Part shown: positions 1-11,958 of the stretch, one piece after another
How the letters are laid out: each line of letters begins with the position of its first letter
Position numbering within the stretch: position 1 is the stretch's first letter
NCBI GenBank assembly: GCA_029851415.1
Contig: CM056743.1
Location: 124,898,305-124,962,304 of the forward strand
Source: Eretmocerus hayati
Lineage: Eukaryota > Arthropoda > Insecta > Hymenoptera > Aphelinidae
Direction of reading: 5' to 3'
DNA length: 64,000 bases
Made by a program: the position numbers and the translations under genes
Notes under the pieces: model-generated
Database searches by the model: none
Seen by the model: the letters and a program-made list of their open reading frames with translations, nothing else
What the model was told of the DNA's origin: nothing

Positions 1-381
1 TCTTCCCGCCGTGAGCCACTTTCGTTTGCAGCGCTACCACCAGGTGGCGTCGGGCGCCTCCCACAAGTGAAGTGTGAATCTCAAGTATACAGGAAAGGGT
101 TCTCGTGCTACGAAGTTGTTCTCCTACCCTTACTAAAGTGGGAGCCCCCGAACTAGATTCTCTGAGATATATTTCTGTGAATCGTAATTTGTCTGTAACC
201 TGGGCACTCCTTCGGAGTGACGGCGGAAAATCTACCTATTAGGTAAAGTCCCATAAGTCAAACCACTGATGAGTGCCTGTAACCAGGGCACCTCCTCGTG
301 GTGATGGTGGACAACAGCTCCGTCTGGCCAAGTCCATGGGTGAAGGCGCTATTGCCGTCATGGCAGGCACGAATCAGTATT
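1..381. other. Unassigned GC-rich retroelement-like flank
   Basis: This stretch is richer in G and C than the DNA after position 2500. It contains two similar segments, near 196-225 and 275-310, each running from TGTAACC through GGGCAC or CAGGGCAC to a short G-rich motif. No open frame of note is present. Its position beside broken retroelement coding sequence suggests untranslated sequence of the same composite, but I cannot assign a family. Confidence 0.3.
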
Positions 382-1071
382 TTACGATGAAGGTTGCTCC
401 GGACTCAATGAGATGTCATGAAAGGATGAGTCTTCAGTGAAAAGTCTCCTTCTTACCCTTGGTCTCATATTAGCTTCGATGTTTACTCGATTTTCGGGCT
501 CTTCTCGTTCTTGTTGTTGGTGCTGCTGCTGCTCGATGTCATTGACGATCTGCTGCTCATCTGCGGGATGCCCAACTTCTCGATGTTCATCAATTATCAG
601 AGCCCTGATGTTGATTTGATCTTCTAACGCTTGTCCTCCTTCTTCTTCTTCCACTCTTTCTACTTCTTCCACTCCTTCCTCTCCCTGCTCTCTCAGTCTC
701 TCCCGCAATTCAGGTGACTTCCTCCGCGATTCCAGTAGCCGTCTATATTCGTTTAGTGTTTGGTATTGAAACACCCAGTTATCTAGGTTAGGTACCGTCT
801 GATTCCTCAGCAGCTCCCAAGGGTTTTCAGAACTGAACCCGAGCGTATAGTCGACGAGGTTGGAATAGTCCCAAACTTCGTTCCGCAGAAGTTGGGGGTA
901 GGTTCTCATGTCGTCCGGACGGTTTTCCCCCAGTTCTCCGACGAGCGCACTGTTTTTCACTTGAATCCAATAAGGAATCTGGCCTGATAATAACACAGCA
1001 ATGGCCTCTTGATAGATCCAATAAATTTGTAGACAGAATGTGAGTGTTGTTCCGGGTGTACTCTTCTCCAT
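382..1071 (-). pseudogene. Unknown protein remnant, C-terminal part
   Basis: This open frame of about 229 codons has no family I recognise. Its first 100 residues look like a folded globular protein: aromatic-rich, with a segment containing NEVWDYSNLVDYTLG. The rest is a low-complexity acidic and glutamine-rich tail with runs of E and Q, ending in a basic patch (RPRVRRRLF). It overlaps, in another frame, the end of the open frame at 957-1460, so the two probably derive from one ancestral protein interrupted by a frameshift around 960-1070. A globular part followed by a disordered acidic tail would suit a nucleocapsid-like protein of a negative-strand RNA virus, but also a retroelement protein or a host protein. 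The viral idea is inference only. As it stands it is broken and unlikely to be expressed as a full protein. Confidence 0.35.
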
Positions 1072-1460
1072 TCTTTGATTCTGGCTTTGTACTCGTGTAA
1101 CGGCAGAGATAACATGCCCCGGTCCTCTTGATTATTAGTCACGTCCTGCCCCAGCTGCAGCAGCGAGGACCACTTGGAAATATTTTTGGGTCCCAATATG
1201 GTGACTCTACTGCGGTGCATCTGCACCCACCACTTGAACTCTTTCCATCGTTCCCTTAGCAGAGTCTGCGCAGTTCCCGTCATACGGCGGCAAGCCTTTC
1301 GATCGTTACTAAAACTGAAGACTCGCATATTCAGGTCGTTCGGGAATGCCACACTGTATTCCACGGGTATCTCCAAATAGTCCGTGCAGCGGAGGAGAAT
1401 TTGAAATCTCCGGTCGTCGCCCGTGATCCCTTCATAACGGTTTCTTTGTCTCTTTAATGG
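957..1460 (-). pseudogene. Unknown protein remnant, N-terminal part
   Basis: This open frame follows the endonuclease fragment without a gap and reads about 165 codons. Recognisable stretches include GDDRRFQILLRCTDYLEIP and RERWKEFKWWVQMH. The composition (many R, W, F and L, with regular spacing) looks like real protein rather than a shadow frame. It opens at about the point where the retroelement endonuclease similarity ends. I do not recognise the family. It and the frame at 382-1071 overlap and may be two halves of one gene separated by a frameshift. Possible origins are an endogenous RNA-virus gene carried in by a retroelement, or an unusual retroelement protein. No start codon can be assigned with confidence. 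Confidence 0.35.
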
Positions 1461-1647
1461 TTCCATTCCAGACTTGGATGGCTGATCCCCTCCCAAGATC
1501 TTCCGTGGTTCGTGGTCGCTCTTCTCGGGGATGGAGATTCTGCTCGGAGATGATGAGAACGTCTGCTCCCAGTCTTGAGGCCTCTGCCTCAAGTAGGCTG
1601 TGGGCATCGTTGCTCCTGCGAAGATTCGATTGCAGGAAACTAGCCAT
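1432..1647 (-). pseudogene. Start of non-LTR ORF2 (endonuclease N-terminus), truncated
   Basis: The frame begins with an ATG that overlaps the end of the upstream gag-like ORF by a few bases, the usual ORF1/ORF2 arrangement in R1, LOA and Jockey type non-LTR retrotransposons. The first residues (FLQSNLRRSNDAHSLL, then LGADVLIISEQNL) match the pattern of the apurinic-like endonuclease N-terminus: an N in the first strand, and an S-E metal-binding motif after a hydrophobic strand. The resemblance ends after about 55 residues near RGSAIQVW. The rest of the endonuclease and all of the reverse transcriptase are missing, so the element is dead. The frame then runs into unrelated coding sequence. 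Confidence 0.6.
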
Positions 1648-2450
1648 CTTTGCGCCTTTCGCGGCCCTTCCATACTGCTCGCGCCTGCTGATAGGCCTTG
1701 CAGCACTGCGTGCCCGACCTGTGTTTGTGATCCTCTTTGAGGGCCTCGCAGCTCAGACAATTCTGCTCTTCGGTTGCACATGCTGCTGCTATGTGGCCTT
1801 CTTTCCCACAGTTGGAGCAGCGTTTCGCCCGCCTCACCTGTGGCTTGTCACACTTTGCGGATATATGCCCGTATTGCAGGCAGTTGTAACATCTCGGGAT
1901 CCCGCCTTTTTCTCGGACCCGCGCATTAACAAAGTCTACCCGGACTTTCCCTTTGGACAACACTCCTTTAGCGAGCCGCTCTGGCAGTGTGATCATCGCG
2001 ACCTGGGTACCCCTGTACCCTGGACGGATCGTCCTCACCGTGATGCTGCCCGCATGCTCTGCCCGGGGTTCCTTCGCGAAGGCTTCCTTGTCCTGGAGCG
2101 TACTCACGTCGTCAAGGTCAAGCATTTCCAGCGTGACCGTTGGCGAGAGGCGTCGTATCTCTCCGGCGCCCTCAATCGCCCCTTTAAGGGCATTCTCAAC
2201 GGCCTCTGCCTTCACCCCTTTCTCGAGCTCGATGAGTAGATGACCCTCTTTTGTCTTCCGCAGTTTGGAGACTTTTGAAGCCACTTGCCTCGTTTCGTCT
2301 CCTTGCTTCACTCTTTTGATCATATCCGCGTAGGACAAACCATCTTTCTCCACTTCTATGAGGAGGGCGTCGGGTCTAGTCCTTCTCCTATTCCCCTTGT
2401 TCTTCCTCTTCTTTTTCTTCTTCTCGGCTCTGCCCTGATTGTTGGGACAC
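1640..2450 (-). pseudogene. Non-LTR retrotransposon ORF1 (gag-like, zinc knuckles), R1/LOA-like
   Basis: This is a gag-like RNA-binding ORF1. In order it shows a lysine/arginine-rich stretch (about 2380-2440), the conserved segment RPDALLIEV followed by LSYADMIKRVK, an RRM-like middle region, and three cysteine-histidine knuckles near the C-terminus. The first two are canonical CX2CX4HX4C (CYNCLQYGHISAKC and CSNCGKEGHIAAAC). The third (CLSC...H...C) is irregular. The longest stop-free part starts at 2353 with a GTG, but coding similarity clearly continues upstream to about 2450, where a 5' truncation or junction lies. Its stop overlaps the ORF2 ATG. Family knowledge: such proteins package the element RNA for target-primed reverse transcription. 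The frame is intact over about 230 codons, so the copy is not very old. Confidence 0.8.
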
Positions 2451-2494
2451 CTCTCGTTGCAAATAAAGGCTATTTATTTATCTATCTATCTAAT
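2449..2494 (+). repeat. AATAAA plus TATT/TATC tail-like simple repeat
   Basis: A polyadenylation-like AATAAA at about 2463 is followed by TATTTATTTATC and three TATC units, ending near 2492. Tails of this kind often mark the 3' end of a non-LTR retrotransposon copy. Here the tail is on the plus strand, opposite to the gag fragment it abuts. It could therefore end a chimeric or antisense-derived copy covering part of 1-2490, or mark an unrelated junction. Confidence 0.4.
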
Positions 2495-4430
2495 TCCAAA
2501 CTCAAATCTGATAGTGGCATTCATTCATCTCACTCTTTATTCATGAGAGGATTGCTGCATCCTGCGTAGTTCACTCTGAAGACGCAGCAGCTCGATTTCA
2601 TCGCAAATAGCTTCAGACGAAGGAAAGGTTCTGCTCCTTGATACCTCATTTTTAGGAGTGACGTCAAAATACCGTTATTCATTTCCTTTTGATTTCTCAA
2701 AGAGAAAGGGCTGTATTCGTGACAAGACATTTTTCACCGAATTTTCTACTCTAATCCATTTTTCATTCTAAAAGTCTGCACTTTCACGGATTCGGCTTTA
2801 ATCATTTTGTTCCTCTCGCCGATACCTTTCTATTGTAGGTCACACTTTCTCTTCCACGACCATCCTTCGCACGCGAAAAATTTATCTTAGTCGGTCTTTG
2901 TCGGTGTGTGTGTGTGTCCGTGCGTTGTTTTTTCTGGCGCACGCGTTCCCCTGAACCCTTCCACCAATCTCCCTGAAATTCATATGAGCGCTACATGACC
3001 ACCCAAAGATGTGCTGAAAGGATTTACAGATTAATCGGATTACAGATAATCTGTGCTGGTACAATCTGCAACAAGAACATGTCTCATTTCATCCTTCATG
3101 TTATTCACCAGTCATCAGTGTACCCAAACAATTCACTCTTCTGCTAAGCTTCAGATTGGTTGATTAATAGTGTTGGACACAATGTACAAAAGGCGAATGG
3201 CAACAACCGTACCAATCGACTTACACCAATTCGCAAAGTCAGTACAGATTGGTGTAGTGACAAAATATATAGAATCTTTTCATTCCAGTCATGAATCTGA
3301 GTAGACCTGAAATTCCTGAAATTTTATGGTTGACTTTATAAAGAATGTTCCATCTTGTGTCAACGTAAGATAATCTCATAGAAGTAGATAAGGATTTTTT
3401 CTTAATTGAACATTTTACAGTTACATGTGTGAAATATGCACCATGATGTTGGAACACAGAGAACAATGAAGTGAAAAATACCTGTCTGAGTATATCCAAT
3501 TCGTCCACATGAACTTGCACCGTTCCCCCTTGCTGTACTTGGGGATTCGAATGCTTCACTGGGTTTTGGGACTGAATGGAAACATATGCACATGAAGCAC
3601 CACTTGAGGTGGTGACAACATCATATTATGGTCTGCCAATTACATGTTTTTGAGTATTGATGAAGGTCAGTGGTATCAAGCCCTGTACGACTTCATCATA
3701 TCCACTGTATTCTCATATACCAGAAACCTGAAAATGAAGTGGGATCTCTTCACCAAGAACAGAGTTCTTTTATTTCATTTAGATCATCCTTATTTGAACT
3801 TGGTAAATACCCATCTGATGGAAGGAAAAACACATGGAGAACTCGGTGTTGCCTTTGGTTATCGGTCTAGCAACTACCTATCCCAGGGAAGTGTTTGAGC
3901 CTCATATTTTCTCATAATTTCATTTTATTTGCGACATATTGTGGAGTTTGGAGTTTTGAACGGCACACGGACACAACACTGCAGACTTACAGTCGCTATA
4001 TATAGTACTAAACTGTCTAGGGACCCTAACTAGATGACGAACAAACCCGGCTGGATTGCTGACAGTTGGCTCGGCGGCAGACAGCAATCACGTGACATCG
4101 ATTTGAACGGGCGTCCGAATCATTCCCAATTTCAATCGACTCTCAAAAAAAATTCATAGCGTTTAAAAATATTCTGTTTTCACAGAAGTTATTCTTTTTA
4201 TATCGACTATCGACTGCATAAGCTAGAACATTTTAATCTGACACATGCGTGTTCCCTAATGTCTACTCTTATAATAAAAAATATCTCTTTCCAACTTCAT
4301 CTTACCCCAATTTGGGTTACCTTAGCTAGTGTTTTTTTGACTTTATCTATCTTTTGGTTAATACCGAAATTTTTTTTTATCTCCATGAACGTGAATTTTT
4401 AGGAAAAACAAAAATTTCTAACAAAAAATA
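2495..4430. other. Intergenic, no gene recognised
   Basis: AT-rich sequence with short open frames only. A short GT run lies at about 2904-2917. The 84-codon frame at 3644-3898 on the plus strand has no motif I recognise and no clear splice context. I see no RNA gene or intact mobile element. Confidence 0.5.
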
Positions 4431-5150
4431 TATTTTGAGCACATTGAAACCAGTTGTATCGAAATTCCGTTTCAACCAAATTACAGACTTTGCCAGAAGA
4501 ACCTCAATTTAGATAGCCTGAATCCCCCTTGCTAGCTTCCTCAAAAATATTACTCAAAATATATCAAAATATTTTTTCCATATCTATAGTTTCCTCATAT
4601 CTCCCCCCCCCCCAAAACTCATCCATTCAAATTCCAATGAACTAAATTGATACTTCTTAGTCATTCGAAATCGATTGGCTCATACAGATTTTTTTCAAAA
4701 TTCGTTTCAATACAGTGAAAATCGAATTCAATCTCGAAAAATACAAAAATTTCCAAAAGACTCCATTTTTATCTTCTTCATACCAACTATATGGAAATTT
4801 CGCCTCAACCAAACAATATATCTTGCACAAAAAGCCATAGCGTAGGTCATTTGAATGCCTTTCAAACGGAATCTCGTGAGAATAACTCAAAACATGATGA
4901 AAAAATTTCAACTAAAATTCATTTTTGCTCAGATCTCCCTCTACAACTAATCTATCCATCTTTCAATAAACTAGAGAGATGCTTTTCCAGCGTGCTACAT
5001 CAATTGGTTGAAACCGAATTTGGTTCAACTACGTTTGAACTCGATTAAAATCCAATTTTTCTTCCAAAAATCATAATCCCCTCAAGATTTCCATTTTCAT
5101 CATCTATACCAACTGTATCAATACTCCGCCTCAACCAAACGATTGTTTCT
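4430..5150. repeat. Degenerate ~330 bp tandem repeat
   Basis: A recognisable core (CCAACT or CCAGTT, GTATCGAAATTCCG-like, then CAACCAAA) recurs near 4449, 4784 and 5108, giving spacings of about 335 and 324 bases. Sequence around the cores is similar but diverged, including repeated text about Ca-rich 'ATCCATTCAAATTCC'-type and 'TCTATCCATC'-type segments. A C10 run lies at about 4604. This looks like an old local tandem duplication or satellite-like block. Confidence 0.5.
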
Positions 5151-6780
5151 GTATGTTATACATATATGTGTATAGTATGAGGTGAGAATGAAGTGGATTA
5201 GACCACATGGAAAATGAAACAATTTAGTGGGAAATACAATCATGATTTTGGAATTTGACCAGTTTTCCGAATTTATCATTAGTTTGAGTGGTCATCTGAG
5301 ACTATTTCGCTAAGAGAAAGCATTCTGCTAATCTTTTTTAGCAGCGTATTTTGAAAAATTCCAAGGCTCTTGCTAAAGCAGAGGATGTCATCTTTCAGCA
5401 CGCAGCAAAAGTTTTTACGCACCTGCTTGTCAATATCAAATCCCAAGCATAATAATTCGGAAAATTTTTCAGTTCTTGGACCACCGTATCATTCACACGT
5501 CCTGAATATTGTGCAGAAAAAGGAACGAGTAATTGATTTTGTGTCCCATCTTTTTTTACCATAAATATCATCTAAATTTGATGAACAAATGGGGTCTATC
5601 GTACTTGATGCCATCCTGATTAATCTATCGATTTCATCCCCGGAACTTGAGTGCTTAATTTATTGCTCCAATTTCCAAAAGATAATATCATCTTCGTCTT
5701 CAGTAATATCATCATCCAATATCACAGTGAACCCACATTCAAAATTCGGCGCGTGCAATCACATATGAACACAAATGTATACCACGCACGACCTACAAAG
5801 ATTTCAATAAATATGAACATCCCCCAGCACCAGAGGCATGTAATAACGAAAAGAATACAGAGAAAGAAGAGAGAACTCTGGTGAATGCATCCAGCTTCCC
5901 AAAAATCGAGTCGCACGAGTTGCTCCGTATACATAGTAACCCTTATAGTATGGGATATGTCGTGAGCCAGGTATAACATACGTACCGTACACTGAGTACA
6001 GGGTGACCAGTTTTCATGTACACGCGCGACTATTGCCGATGTCTGTACTATGCACTCTATGTACTCTACATAGTGAAAAGCACAAGAGATACGGTGCACG
6101 CGCGGAGGATTCATAATAATCGGGTTGTGCTGGCGTGTCGCGCAAGTGAGCTAGTTTGGCCTCCCACTACGAGCTCTACATGGTGCATCCCATATTCCTC
6201 TATAACCTCACAATCATAATTGTATATCTATACAGTATGTACGGACGATCTCATACGGTGGGAGGAAAAATTGGATGCCCGATAGAAATAGCAGATGCAC
6301 GCGCGATAAGAGAAGTACCTCTTGCGGTGGCGTGTGGGTTAGATCAGCGACGCGACGCCAACAGAGAGCCGGTTATTATTATTGCTTCTTTTCTATTCAT
6401 CCCGTAGGTTTTGATGCCGCAGCATCGATGCATCTTGCTGAATATACTAGAACATATATCCTATATATAATATATATATGTATTGTTGTAGCGGAAGTTG
6501 GCTGTATCCTGGCGTGCAGATACAATTACCGGGTTCAGTAGTCCATGCCCTTTGCAACATAACAAGTTTGATTTAGAGGATTGACAAGTTGTTTTCATGG
6601 TGTAGAAAAATATGGTGGATAGAGTATGAACCCAACTTCCATGAATTAGATCACAGTCATGCGATTGAATTCGGATATGGAATTTAGGACGTAAATTCTC
6701 AATATCCCTGATAAGAATGCCACCTTATCTGTCTAGGAAAAGTTCATAAAATAGACACTTTTAAGCGAGCTTACTTACTT
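5151..6780. other. Intergenic, no gene recognised
   Basis: No coding signature. The part from 5740 to 6300 is richer in CpG-containing motifs (CACGCGCG, CGCGCG) than its surroundings, and small open frames there on both strands are shadows of each other. I see nothing else assignable. Confidence 0.45.
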
Positions 6781-6822
6781 TTAAGCGACTTACCAAAAGT
6801 AATTTTCGCCCGTTCCAACCCC

Positions 6823-8046
6823 AAACTATGAGGAAAGCAAATGTTTGTAGGTCCCAAAGTCGAAGGTGACTATACTGATAGAAAACAGGAGTGTTTTCTA
6901 CGGCAACCTAGAAATAACCCTATAAGAAACGCTCGGAATCGATGTTTTTTCTATTCAATCGCTTTCTGAAGCATTCCAACGAATCAATTTGAAAATTTTT
7001 TGACATATTTTTGAAACTTTGGCATAACAAGAAGGATATTTGCGTACTGACAACTTTGGATTTAGGCCACGAAAAAAATTCTTGAATATTAAAAAACGAT
7101 TTTTGTCATAGAAGTTGGGAATTAGCCCAGAATTTGATCACCCCACCGTGTTTGTCGGGTCATTCTACATCGACAACAGCTTTGAAACACGTCATTTTAG
7201 GTGGTGGAAAGTAGTAAAAAAAGCCAATAATCTTCGTTAAAGCAAATTTTGGTTCAGTAATTTGTATCTTCTGCTCATGCGCGTCCTTCTACGTCTCTTA
7301 AAGTATTTTTAAACGATAGCCAGCGTAATTTTCTTCAAAATGACCACTTTGAGAAGTCAATTTGATGTAGTAGGACTCGAGATCTAGCTGGTCCAAAAAA
7401 TGAAAAAATCCAAGGTACCAAATTCGTGAAGCTGTGGCCCCCCTCAATTGGCGTGAAAACTGCGGAGTTTGGGTCGGAATGTTTCAAAGATGTGGACAGG
7501 TGTTTTCGATGTAACTTTTGATAAAGAAACAGAATCCATGGTCACCTCTGTTTCAAACCTTCAAGATTTTTCACGATACTCAAAAAACCGACTGGAGGAT
7601 GTCCGGCCATTCCTAGCCTTTTTCACACATTTGAGATGCATGTTGAGTATAGGCATAGCTTTGGACTAGTCGCGTAGAAGATGAAAGAATGTTTTCCTTT
7701 GTATTCTGACCAGTTGAAGATGATGCCGATGGTTTTGAGGCACAGGATAAGTCGAAAGAGAGATATGAGGTGCATGATACAGTTTTCTCTGATGAGATCA
7801 TATTACAAAATATAGCTCCATCAGCCCAAATCTCATTCCCAAGTCACCCCCAAGCCTCGAAATCATCGGCATCGTCTTCAACTGGTCAGTATACAAAGGA
7901 AATCACACTTGCATATTCTACACGACTAGTTCAATTCTTCGCCCATACTCAGCATACATCTCAAATGTGTGGAAGAAGGATGGAAATGGCCGTACACCCT
8001 TCGGTCGATTTTTTGAGTATCCTTTGCTTTCCTCATAGTTTGAGGT
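6823..8046. mobile_element. Foldback element (non-autonomous)
   Basis: A long imperfect inverted repeat: 7575-7746 pairs with 7850-8021, and a further pair lies outside it (AAACTATGAGGAAAGCAAA at about 6828 against its complement at about 8022-8042). The loop is about 100 bases. Open frames at 7613-7801 and 7770-8084 are mirror images of the two arms and not genes. The outermost termini and target-site duplication are not clear, so the true limits may differ. Confidence 0.5.
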
Positions 8047-10580
8047 TAGAAAGCGAGAAAAAGTACTCTTGGGGCCATACCTGACAGGGTAAGTTCCTTT
8101 CTCTTCACAATTTTGAACCAAGTGGAGGTTAAAAAATCTAGAGTAACTTCGTCGTTTGGATCTCCTGTCTAAAAGCATAGCCAGGCAACCACCAACTTCG
8201 CCCATACAATATCAGCAATGTTGATGATTTTAATTGTTTCACCAAACAGCAAACAGGAGAACCATTTGATGGACTTGCTCTAGATTCTTCATATTCTACC
8301 AGTTACGAAACCGTAAAAAAGAAAAAAATTGGACGATATTGATGACGAGAATCGTTGGCCCTTCTCCTATCGGTTCAAAAATCGTCCCTTGTCCATCCTG
8401 TGGATCGTCGACAAGTGTCCATCTTATGGCTAATTTTTCAACAGATGAAACGGTGTTCCTACCAGGGGTAACAGAGCATGAAAAAATATAAAAATGAGCA
8501 TAAATGAACTCATTTTGGTCCTAACGACCCAAAATCGACATGATCATGCGAAGGTTCAGCGCATAATTACTCAGGGAACTCTGACGAGCGAAGTGGAACA
8601 GTTTGGAGTGAAAATCTCAAACTATTTCTTGAGCAAAGAAATGCTACATTACGTCTATGGTACTTAGTCACGGCTTACATCTGTTTTCACAGCCTTAATT
8701 TAATGACTCTTTTGGTATTACACTGATTACACTATCAAAGCGTTGGAGAGGTCACATTTCTCTGGTGCAGCTGGCTCCTCGAGTGGAAGAAATCTGCGAA
8801 CGTGCGGCAGACGTTTTACGATGTCATTTTCTAAAGATACCGACACACAACAATATGGCGCGCACTGCATAAACTTGCTCTAATGGCCTCTTTTCAAGAC
8901 TTGAATTCATGCCTCAAATGAAGCCTAAGTCGAACAAGCTTTTCTTTGATATCCTCAGATTACTAAATGTTTTAGTTCGTTAAATTCCCAAAATCATCAG
9001 GGAACGTGATTTCATGGGAGTTGTTTGGTAGAAGAACAAAATTAAAAAGTATATCACACAAGAAAGGACGAAATTAGCATGGCTGCAACATTTTCCGGAT
9101 GTACTAAAACCCTGGTTACGTGAGTTTCCATCAAGATGCGCGAGTGCTTAGAGTATAGTACATCGGCACGGAGTTCATTTTACTTTATTTCCTTTTATGC
9201 ATTCTGTGATGAGTGATCATCAGCTCAAACGACTGCTATAGTTCTGGTTCACAAAATTTATTACGTAAAATCTCCATTCGAGTCAGAAGTCAGGCAGAGA
9301 ATGTAATGTTCATTCTCAGCTTTCGAAATCTTCTCAAAATTTCCACTCTCTATGCATTCCCTTTACAATAGGTTACAAAATTACGTTACCGCAAGCCACA
9401 GAATTCCGAACAACAATCTATTCTCTAACCCTATTCTAGACCTTCTACATACCCCACAATCTACACGCGTACATCTAAGAACAAAGCTCAGCTCAAAAGA
9501 TCCATTTATGTTCGCCAACGTAATTGAATTCGAGGGACAATATTCTCGCGCTCCACCAGTCTCGCCTTCCACCACTACTATACTTTGGAATTTTCATCAA
9601 GTGAAGCCATTTTCACAGCTTTGTCTTTCCTCAGTATTTTTCGTTTCTACAGCTTCGCACAAGGATTGTCTTTTGCTGCTTTATCACTTGAAAGAATATT
9701 AAATTTATAGAAAAAAAGAAGAATTTTAGCACACTTGTTTGGCGGCAGAATAACTACACTCGTTTATCACAAAACGTTAACTGAGTGGTGAAAATCGAAT
9801 CCCCGACGTACCGATGGAAACTATTATTATATATATATATCGTAGGGTGTATAAGAATTCTAACTGGCGTGTCTGCGAATACGTGGAGAAACGAAAATGC
9901 GAAAATAGTGTGGTTTAGAAAATCGAGGTCTGTATACAGTCTAAAAAAGTGGTGTCACCAGTCTGAATACACTATACCGCCACACTATCGGCTAGCGAAA
10001 CTCATCGGCTTATCGTCTCTTATTTACGAGTCTCGCTTATGCGCGCAGACGAGAAAATAGCAATGTACTCGGTGTTCGTGTAGGCTCTTTTGAGCTTTAG
10101 AAAACAATGCGCTTACATTCGGATTATTGTGTTCACATATATCCACGATGCTTGTGTATGGAATTTATGTCCCTTTTTACGCGCGCTTGAAGCTTAATGC
10201 GAATTATTCACAAGTGACGACAGATGCTTGTTTTCAACTGTTACATCTTCTTGTAATTAATGTTGGAAAGAAAAAAATGTAACTTATTCATCTTTTTTTT
10301 TGGAATAAATTGTACTTTTTTCACTCCATTGCGAGCCGTTTCATTTTATCCTAATGAGCTGAATCGATTCAGTACAGATGAATGTATAAACAATAGTATA
10401 GATATGAGTAGCAGACGTCACAGCCCTATTTTGGATGGAAAAAAGGACCAAGTACTAGCGTGTCACATGTGCACGATGCAAACGATAAGCCTTACGTTCC
10501 CTATGCAAGAGTCAAGCCTTTGATAGCTTCGAAAAAATTCTATCGTGCAAGTAACTTACTAATTTTGACACAATTGGCTA
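8047..10580. other. Intergenic, no gene recognised
   Basis: AT-rich sequence. The 116-codon frame at 9352-9702 (+) has no recognisable motif and has the composition of random AT-rich DNA. No RNA gene, no clear repeat boundary and no promoter signal that I can defend. Confidence 0.45.
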
Positions 10581-11762
10581 CACTGTAAAAAATAAGCAAT
10601 GAATTTTCAACGACGTGGTTGAAAAAAATTCTCAACCAGGGTGGTTGGGCCGATATTTCAAGCGCGAGATTGAAATTTCCTTTCAACCAGTGGTTGAGTT
10701 AGTATCCTAACTACGTGGTTATCAATACGGGACCCATGAGATTGATAAGTGGTGGGTCCCGAAAGATATTATTGAGTAAAAACACTAGTTCCTTCAAGTT
10801 TTTTTTTTGTTATAAATAGAATTAAACATCAGCGACGTCTCTGAGAGCCTTTTCGGCCGAAAATCCAGGTTAAGCGACTTTTGGGTCGGAGTCGTGTCCG
10901 GATGGGTGCCTGACTGAATCTGCCTAGCCTAGTTTGCGTGAACAATTCGGCTCTATTTCATTATGGATACAACACGGGGTCCATGAGAATTAATGATAGG
11001 TGGTGGTCTTTGAACGGCATCCATTCAAGGGTTTCGGGATGTTTTGAGTTTTCAGGAAAAACCTTGTCTGACGTCGCAATTCCCAGCTCGGTCTCTCTAT
11101 CCACGGATTTGAATACGTTATGGGCCTTTTTTTGTTTTCCCCTGGTGAAATGAGTTTTCTGAGCATCCGAGCACATCCAAGTTTTGGAGTCTCCTGAGTT
11201 GTAAGATAGAATTTATTGTTTTCCAACCGAATTTTCAACCAAACACTTCCTCTCTATCATAATCCTCAACTCAAAATTCACCACATTGATCGAATCCCAA
11301 CCACAGTGTTTGAATTTCAACAGCATTGGGTATAATTATTCATTCAACCATGAAGTTGAGATTCAACGACAATGTAATTGGAAGTCTTGGATGAATTTTT
11401 AAATCAATCAGTTGGATTGATCCATCCAGTGTCTTATTGTTAATTCGTCATATCTATCTCACATTTACGAAACGAGTTTTCTATTTCCTGACAATATTTC
11501 GAACTTATAGTTGGTTATGATGATTTTTAGGGTTTCCATGAATTATTTTATGTCGCTCTAATGATTTATGGATCATTCATGATAGCTACACATTTCAACT
11601 AATTCACTTTATTCCTGATCAATGGGTTTATCTATTGAGATTCCTTTTGAATCAGCACATCTGTTTGCATAAAAATAATGGTGAACACTTAAAAAGTTGG
11701 TTGAACCTTCTACCAGATCATTCAACTAGCTGTTTGGAGTTTTCCAAAAATTTTCCTCAGTG
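10581..11762. mobile_element. MITE-like element with CACTG termini (family 2, copy 1)
   Basis: It begins with CACTGTAAAAAATAAGCAATG and ends with TTTTCCTCAGTG. The left end matches the inverted right end of the element at 43705-44496 (CACTGTAAAAACAAGCATG). The interior has many copies of an imperfect palindrome of the type TTCAACCA..TGGTTGAA. An internal duplication (CCATGAGATTGATAAGTGGTGG near 10735 and a variant near 10981) and a relic of the foldback seen at 47109-47424 (near 10800-10925) suggest nesting. It has no transposase ORF. Confidence 0.5.
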
Positions 11763-11958
11763 CAGACGTGCCCTACCCTCGATAGCTTAGGAATTGAGAG
11801 GCTATATAGCGGATGATACAATGATATGAGACTGGGTATAGGGGGTTCCGATTGAAATTTGTTCAGGTAGGATCGATAAGCATTTTGGTCCGAAAACTTG
11901 CATAGGTCACCAGAAAAATGCCCCCAATTTCAACTGGAAAAATTCTAATATAACTTTA

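Noticed and set aside
3644..3898. Host gene exon in the 84-codon frame
   Set aside because: No splice sites with a consistent frame, no known motif, and another overlapping frame (3670-3870) is equally open.
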